Assembly (NCBI RefSeq): GCF_001641335.1
Contig: NZ_LVEM01000001.1
Location: 1,989,223-2,053,222, forward strand
From: Bradyrhizobium stylosanthis
GTDB lineage: Bacteria > Pseudomonadota > Alphaproteobacteria > Rhizobiales > Xanthobacteraceae
DNA: 64,000 nt
Direction: 5' to 3'
The notes under the pieces were generated by a model that saw nothing but the letters and a program-made list of their open reading frames with translations, was not told where the DNA came from and ran no database searches. The position numbers and the translations under genes are program-made. Shown here one piece after another: positions 60,350 through 64,000 of this stretch; the stretch's first letter is position 1; the number at the start of each line of letters is the position of its first letter.

Positions 60350-61123
60350 ATGGCTATTCAAACACGCAAGAAGAAGCCCGCGCCGCTCGGCAGCGATGTC
60401 GTTGCGGAGGGATCGACGCCCCTGCATATCCAGATCCGTGAATCCATTCGCAGCCAGGTGCGCGACGGCAAGTTGATCGACGAGACCGGCCGCCTGATGA
60501 CCGAGGCCGAACTCGGCCGCCATTTCGGCGTCAGCCGCATCACCATCCGCAACGCCATAGCCCCCCTCGTGAACGAAGGCATGTTCGACCGCTCGCGCGG
60601 CCGCGGCACCTTCCTGCGCTCGAACCAGCCCGAGAACTGGGTCGGCCACCTCATGGGCTTCTCGGAAACCATCCGCGATGCCGGCTACCAGGCCGGCGCC
60701 ACGATCCTGCAGCAGGGCATGACCAACCGGCACGACGCCGCCGTTCGCGAGCAGCTGCGCGAGCGCGCCGTCTGGCAGCTCCGGCGCTTGCGGCTCGCGG
60801 ACGACACGCCGATCGCCATCGAGCACGCCTTCTATCCCCCGGATATCGGTCTCGAGCTCGAGAAGCGCGATCTGGTCTCGATCATCATGTACCGCGTATT
60901 CGAGGACGAGCTTGGCCTCGCCATCAAGGACGCCCAGCAGACCATCAGCGCCGACCTCGCCGACGCCGGCAGCGCCAAGCTGCTGGGGGTCAAGGTCGGC
61001 TCGCCCCTGCTCTCCATCGAGCGCGTCACTTTCGGCAAGGACGGACGGGCGCTCGAGCTGCTGCGCGCCGTGTACTTGCCGAAATATTTCCGCCTCAGCA
61101 TCAGCCTGACGCGCCGCCACTAG
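60350..61123 (+). CDS. GntR-family regulator with UTRA domain
   Basis: 257 residues. The GntR helix-turn-helix is 'LMTEAELGRHFGVSRITIRN' with 'LVNEGMFDRSRGRGTFL'. The UTRA ligand domain runs from about 100 to 250 (VGHLMGFSETIRDAGYQAGA ...). UTRA ligands are often sugars or phosphosugars. It is the last importer gene and probably controls the operon through the palindrome at 56067-56082. A basic N-terminal tail (TRKKKP) is present. Confidence 0.92.
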   Translation: MAIQTRKKKPAPLGSDVVAEGSTPLHIQIRESIRSQVRDGKLIDETGRLMTEAELGRHFGVSRITIRNAIAPLVNEGMFDRSRGRGTFLRSNQPENWVGHLMGFSETIRDAGYQAGATILQQGMTNRHDAAVREQLRERAVWQLRRLRLADDTPIAIEHAFYPPDIGLELEKRDLVSIIMYRVFEDELGLAIKDAQQTISADLADAGSAKLLGVKVGSPLLSIERVTFGKDGRALELLRAVYLPKYFRLSISLTRRH

Positions 61124-61155
61124 CAACGCCACACGTCAATCACGAGGACAAGAAC

Positions 61156-62799
61156 ATGCCGAATGGCGCAAAGACCCCTGACAGCCCCAACATCCTGCTC
61201 ATCCTCAACGACGACATGGGCTTTTCGGACATCGGCTGTTACGGCGGCGAGATCCAGACGCCGAACCTCGACCGCCTCGCGGCGAATGGCTTGCGCTATT
61301 CGCAGTTCTACAACACCGCACGCTGCAGCCCGTCGCGCGCCTCGCTGCTCACCGGCCTGCATCCGCACCAGACCGGCATCGGCATCCTCACCTACAGCAA
61401 CGGCCCCGAGGGCTATGCCGGCAATCTGAACAAGAGCTGCGTGACGATCGCCGAGGCGCTGAAAAGCAAGAACTACACGTCCTACCTCAGCGGCAAATGG
61501 CACATCGCCAGCAGCCTGACGGAGCCGACCGACGCATGGCCGATGCAGCGCGGCTTCGACCACTTCTACGGCACCATCATCGGCGCCGGCTCCTTTTACC
61601 ATCCCAACACGCTCACCCGCGGCAACGACAATATCGAGCACGAGGCGGTGAAGGATCCCTCGTTCTTCTACACCGATGCGATCAGCGATCAGGCTGCCGC
61701 CTTCATCCGCCAGCACAAGGCGCAGAAGCCCGACGCGCCATTCTTCCAGTACGTCGCCTATACGGCGCCGCATTGGCCGCTTCATGCCCATGACGAGGAC
61801 ATCGCCAAGTACAAGGGCCGCTTCGATGCGGGCTGGGACAGGCTGCGCGAGGAGCGCCTCAAGCGCCTGGTCGACGACGGCATCATCCATCCGAACTGGC
61901 GCCTGACCGATCGCGATCCGACCCAACCGCCGTGGACCGATGCGGAGCAGCGCGAATGGACGCTGCGCTGCATGGAGGTCTACGCGGCCCAGATCGACCG
62001 GATGGACCAGGGCATCGGCCGCATCCTGAAGGCGCTGGACGAGACCGGCCAGATGGACAACACGCTGATCATCTTCCTCTCCGACAACGGCGCCTGCGCC
62101 GAAGACATTCCGGAAGGCGTCACGGCAAAGGAGCTGGTAGACCAGCTCATGATTGCGCAGGCGAAGACGCGCGACGGCAGACCGGTGCGCTTCGGCAATG
62201 ACCCGACCCTGATGCCCGGCGCCGAGGACACCTACCAGAGCTACGGCACCGCCTGGGCCAACCTCTCCAACACGCCGTTCCGTCTCTACAAGCACTGGAT
62301 CCACGAAGGCGGCATCGCAACCCCGTTCATCGTGCACTGGCCGCGCGGCATTTCCGAGAGAGGCGGCCTGCGGCACAATCCGAGCCAGCTCACCGACGTG
62401 ATGGCGACCATCCTCGACGTCACCGGCGCCACCTATCCCAAGGAGTATAACGGCAACGCCATCCTGCCCTGCGAAGGCGAGAGCCTGGTGCCGTCATTCG
62501 CCTCGGCCTATGGCAACCGTGGCCCGCTGTTCTGGGAGCACGAGGGCAACGCGGCCGTTCGCGTCGGCAAGTGGAAGCTGGTGCGGAAGTATCCCGGCCC
62601 CTGGGAACTCTACGACATGGAGACGGACCGCACCGAGATGAACGATCTCGCCGCGCAGCATCCGGATCGCGTCCGCGAGATGACGGCGCAGTATCAGCAA
62701 TGGGCCAATCGCTGCGGCGTGATCCCGCGCGAGAAGATTCTGGAGTTGATGAAGGCGGAAGGCGGCACAGCCTTCTGGGAGGAAGAGAAGCAGAAATAG
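61156..62799 (+). CDS. Arylsulfatase-type, formylglycine-dependent sulfatase
   Basis: 547 residues. The Cys-type signature CSPSRASLLTG gives C57-S-P-S-R61; Cys57 must be converted to formylglycine for activity. Metal ligands Asp19 and Asp20 are in LNDDMGFSDIGCYGG, and a second metal site follows in the 'IIFLSDNGAC' strand. No signal peptide is visible, so it is cytosolic, in keeping with the adjacent FGE. It hydrolyses sulfate esters, releasing sulfate and an alcohol. GAGGACAAGAAC precedes the ATG. Confidence 0.94.
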   Translation: MPNGAKTPDSPNILLILNDDMGFSDIGCYGGEIQTPNLDRLAANGLRYSQFYNTARCSPSRASLLTGLHPHQTGIGILTYSNGPEGYAGNLNKSCVTIAEALKSKNYTSYLSGKWHIASSLTEPTDAWPMQRGFDHFYGTIIGAGSFYHPNTLTRGNDNIEHEAVKDPSFFYTDAISDQAAAFIRQHKAQKPDAPFFQYVAYTAPHWPLHAHDEDIAKYKGRFDAGWDRLREERLKRLVDDGIIHPNWRLTDRDPTQPPWTDAEQREWTLRCMEVYAAQIDRMDQGIGRILKALDETGQMDNTLIIFLSDNGACAEDIPEGVTAKELVDQLMIAQAKTRDGRPVRFGNDPTLMPGAEDTYQSYGTAWANLSNTPFRLYKHWIHEGGIATPFIVHWPRGISERGGLRHNPSQLTDVMATILDVTGATYPKEYNGNAILPCEGESLVPSFASAYGNRGPLFWEHEGNAAVRVGKWKLVRKYPGPWELYDMETDRTEMNDLAAQHPDRVREMTAQYQQWANRCGVIPREKILELMKAEGGTAFWEEEKQK

Positions 62800-62802
62800 G
62801 AC

Positions 62803-63777
62803 ATGACCGGGGATCGCTCACACTGTTGCACCCAGCGCGCCGCCGGCAGCGGGCCGGCGACGGGCGAGGATGCGCAAGCGGCGATCACTCCCAGTTCAAC
62901 TCCGATCCCGCGCCGCTGGAGCTCGCTGATCGGCGGAACCTTCCACATGGGATCCGCCGGCATCGGCTTCGTCGAGGACGGCGAAGGCCCGGTACGGCTG
63001 GTGACGTTGTCGCCGTTTGCCATTGCCTGCCACGCCGTGAGCAATCTGCAATTCGGCGACTTCGTCCGGGCCACGGGCTACACGACGGATGCCGAACGCT
63101 ACGGCTGGAGCTTTGTCTTCGACGGGCTGTTGCCGGAAGAGACACGTGCGGCCCGCACGACACGCGCTCAGGAAACGCCATGGTGGGTCCCGGTGACGCG
63201 CGCCTATTGGGCGCAGCCGGAAGGACCTGCGAGCAGCATCCTGGACAGGCTCGATCATCCCGTCGTCCACGTCTCCTGGAACGACGCACAAGCCTATTGC
63301 CGATGGTCCGGCACGCGCATGCCGACCGAGGCGGAATGGGAGATGGCCGCGCGCGGCGGGCTGGACCGGGCCACCTACCCCTGGGGCGACGAGCTGAAGC
63401 CCGGGGGCGAGCATCGCTGCAATATCTGGCAGGGCAACTTCCCCGACCGCAACACAGTGGATGATGGCTATTTCGGTACGGCGCCGGTTCACAGTTTCGT
63501 GCCCAACGGATATGGCCTGCACAATGTCGCCGGAAACGTCTGGGAATGGTGCGAGGACTATTTTTCGCCGAGCTATCACCGCCTCACGCCATCGCGAGAT
63601 CCCTTGAACCGCGAGCCTGCTCCCAACCGATCGATGCGCGGCGGATCCTTCCTCTGCCACGACTCCTACTGCAATCGCTACCGCGTCGCGGCGCGCAGCT
63701 CCAACACGCCCGACTCCGCGTCCAGCAATATCGGCTTCCGCGTCGTGCGCACCGAACCGCTGCGGGATCCGGCCTAG
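62803..63777 (+). CDS. Formylglycine-generating enzyme (SUMF1-type)
   Basis: 324 residues. The FGE fold shows GGTFHMGSAG at the start, 'HPVVHVSWNDAQAYCRWSGT' and 'PTEAEWEMAARGG' in the middle, and the catalytic pair Cys285 and Cys290 in GGSFLCHDSYCNRYRV, equal to the active-site cysteines of FGE. It converts the sulfatase Cys57 into formylglycine with copper and oxygen. It starts 3 nt after the sulfatase stop, so the two are a matched pair. Confidence 0.95.
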   Translation: MTGDRSHCCTQRAAGSGPATGEDAQAAITPSSTPIPRRWSSLIGGTFHMGSAGIGFVEDGEGPVRLVTLSPFAIACHAVSNLQFGDFVRATGYTTDAERYGWSFVFDGLLPEETRAARTTRAQETPWWVPVTRAYWAQPEGPASSILDRLDHPVVHVSWNDAQAYCRWSGTRMPTEAEWEMAARGGLDRATYPWGDELKPGGEHRCNIWQGNFPDRNTVDDGYFGTAPVHSFVPNGYGLHNVAGNVWEWCEDYFSPSYHRLTPSRDPLNREPAPNRSMRGGSFLCHDSYCNRYRVAARSSNTPDSASSNIGFRVVRTEPLRDPA

Positions 63778-63778
63778 G

Positions 63779-64000
63779 ATGGAGCCGGCATCACATCCTG
63801 CGAAGCCGGCCGCGGCTCCCGGCATCCGCCTGCTGCCGTTGTTCCTGCGCAACTTCGTGCGCAATCGCGAGACCGGCCTCGTGCTGGTCGCCATTGTCGT
63901 CGGACTGCTCAGCGGCGTTCTCGTGGCCGCGATCTCGAGCCTGAGCCAGATCTCTCACGCGCTGTTGTTCGATATTCCTTTTGACGCACATCTCAGCGCC
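63779..64000 (+). CDS. Partial ClC-type chloride channel (N-terminus)
   Basis: 74 codons from the ATG 1 nt after the FGE stop to the window edge. The N-terminus reads MEPASHPAKPAAAPGIRLLP and continues into a first helix (TGLVLVAIVVGLLSGVLVAA) and HALLFDIPFDAHLSA, resembling ClC channels/antiporters of the voltage-gated chloride channel family. The selectivity motif (GSGIP) is outside the window, so the call rests on the first helix. It may be the last gene of the sulfatase unit. Confidence 0.7.
   Translation, partial: MEPASHPAKPAAAPGIRLLPLFLRNFVRNRETGLVLVAIVVGLLSGVLVAAISSLSQISHALLFDIPFDAHLSA

Noticed and set aside
1..64000. tRNA, rRNA, CRISPR arrays, insertion sequences, phage genes
   Set aside because: Searched by eye for cloverleaf ends, regularly spaced repeats, transposase motifs and phage structural genes; none supported.

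Overview
The window reads as chromosomal DNA of a high-GC alphaproteobacterium. Gene content (an ugp-like importer with a GlpR-type regulator, an AmiC/AmiR amide regulon, an Ohr/OhrR pair, many LysR/SDR pairs) and dispersed palindromes of the 'CGTCATTGCGAG' and 'CGTAGGGTGGGC' kinds suggest Bradyrhizobium or a close relative. That assignment rests on recall, not on a search. About 60 protein genes are supported. I saw no rRNA, tRNA, CRISPR array, insertion sequence or prophage.

1-7.3 kb: small metabolic genes and regulators. These are a partial acetyltransferase, a Lin0512-family protein, a VOC protein, an orphan acetolactate-synthase-type TPP enzyme, a divergent LysR/SDR-tautomerase set, a methyltransferase, a His-rich PadR regulator, an AhpD-like protein and an MmcQ/YjbR protein. 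7.4-14.7 kb: a tightly overlapping five-gene cassette (SWIM zinc finger, DUF5691-like, MoxR-type AAA+ ATPase, DUF5682-like with a TraB/ChaN-like N-terminus, vWA protein). This is the strongest candidate for a poorly described system. 14.8-30.5 kb: stress and regulatory genes with clear operator palindromes. They include OhrR/Ohr, a MarR-GNAT fusion with a possibly leaderless start, LysR/SDR, cupins, alpha/beta hydrolases, a TetR/membrane-protein pair and a frameshifted DUF1330 remnant.

30.5-37.4 kb: a peptide-deformylase-like protein lacking two metal ligands, SRPBCC/ArsR, AraC-GyrI, a NylB-like serine hydrolase, and a 754-residue protein with a metzincin-type zinc motif preceded by a small protein. 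37.9-49.5 kb: an amide-utilisation region. One long minus-strand operon encodes two paralogous amidases, a formamidase, a five-part Liv/Urt-type ABC importer and an SDR. Divergent amiC-amiR would sense amides and antiterminate transcription; a terminator hairpin lies in the operon leader.

49.6-55.9 kb: an ugp-like ABC importer operon followed by phosphodiesterase-like (EEP) and Nudix genes, facing a GlpR/DeoR-type regulator with a GlpR-like operator. 56.1-63.8 kb: a Tat-exported binding protein, two permeases, an ATPase, a GntR/UTRA regulator, a Cys-type sulfatase and its formylglycine-generating enzyme. Together these form a self-contained sulfate-ester uptake and desulfation unit. The window ends inside a ClC-type chloride channel gene.
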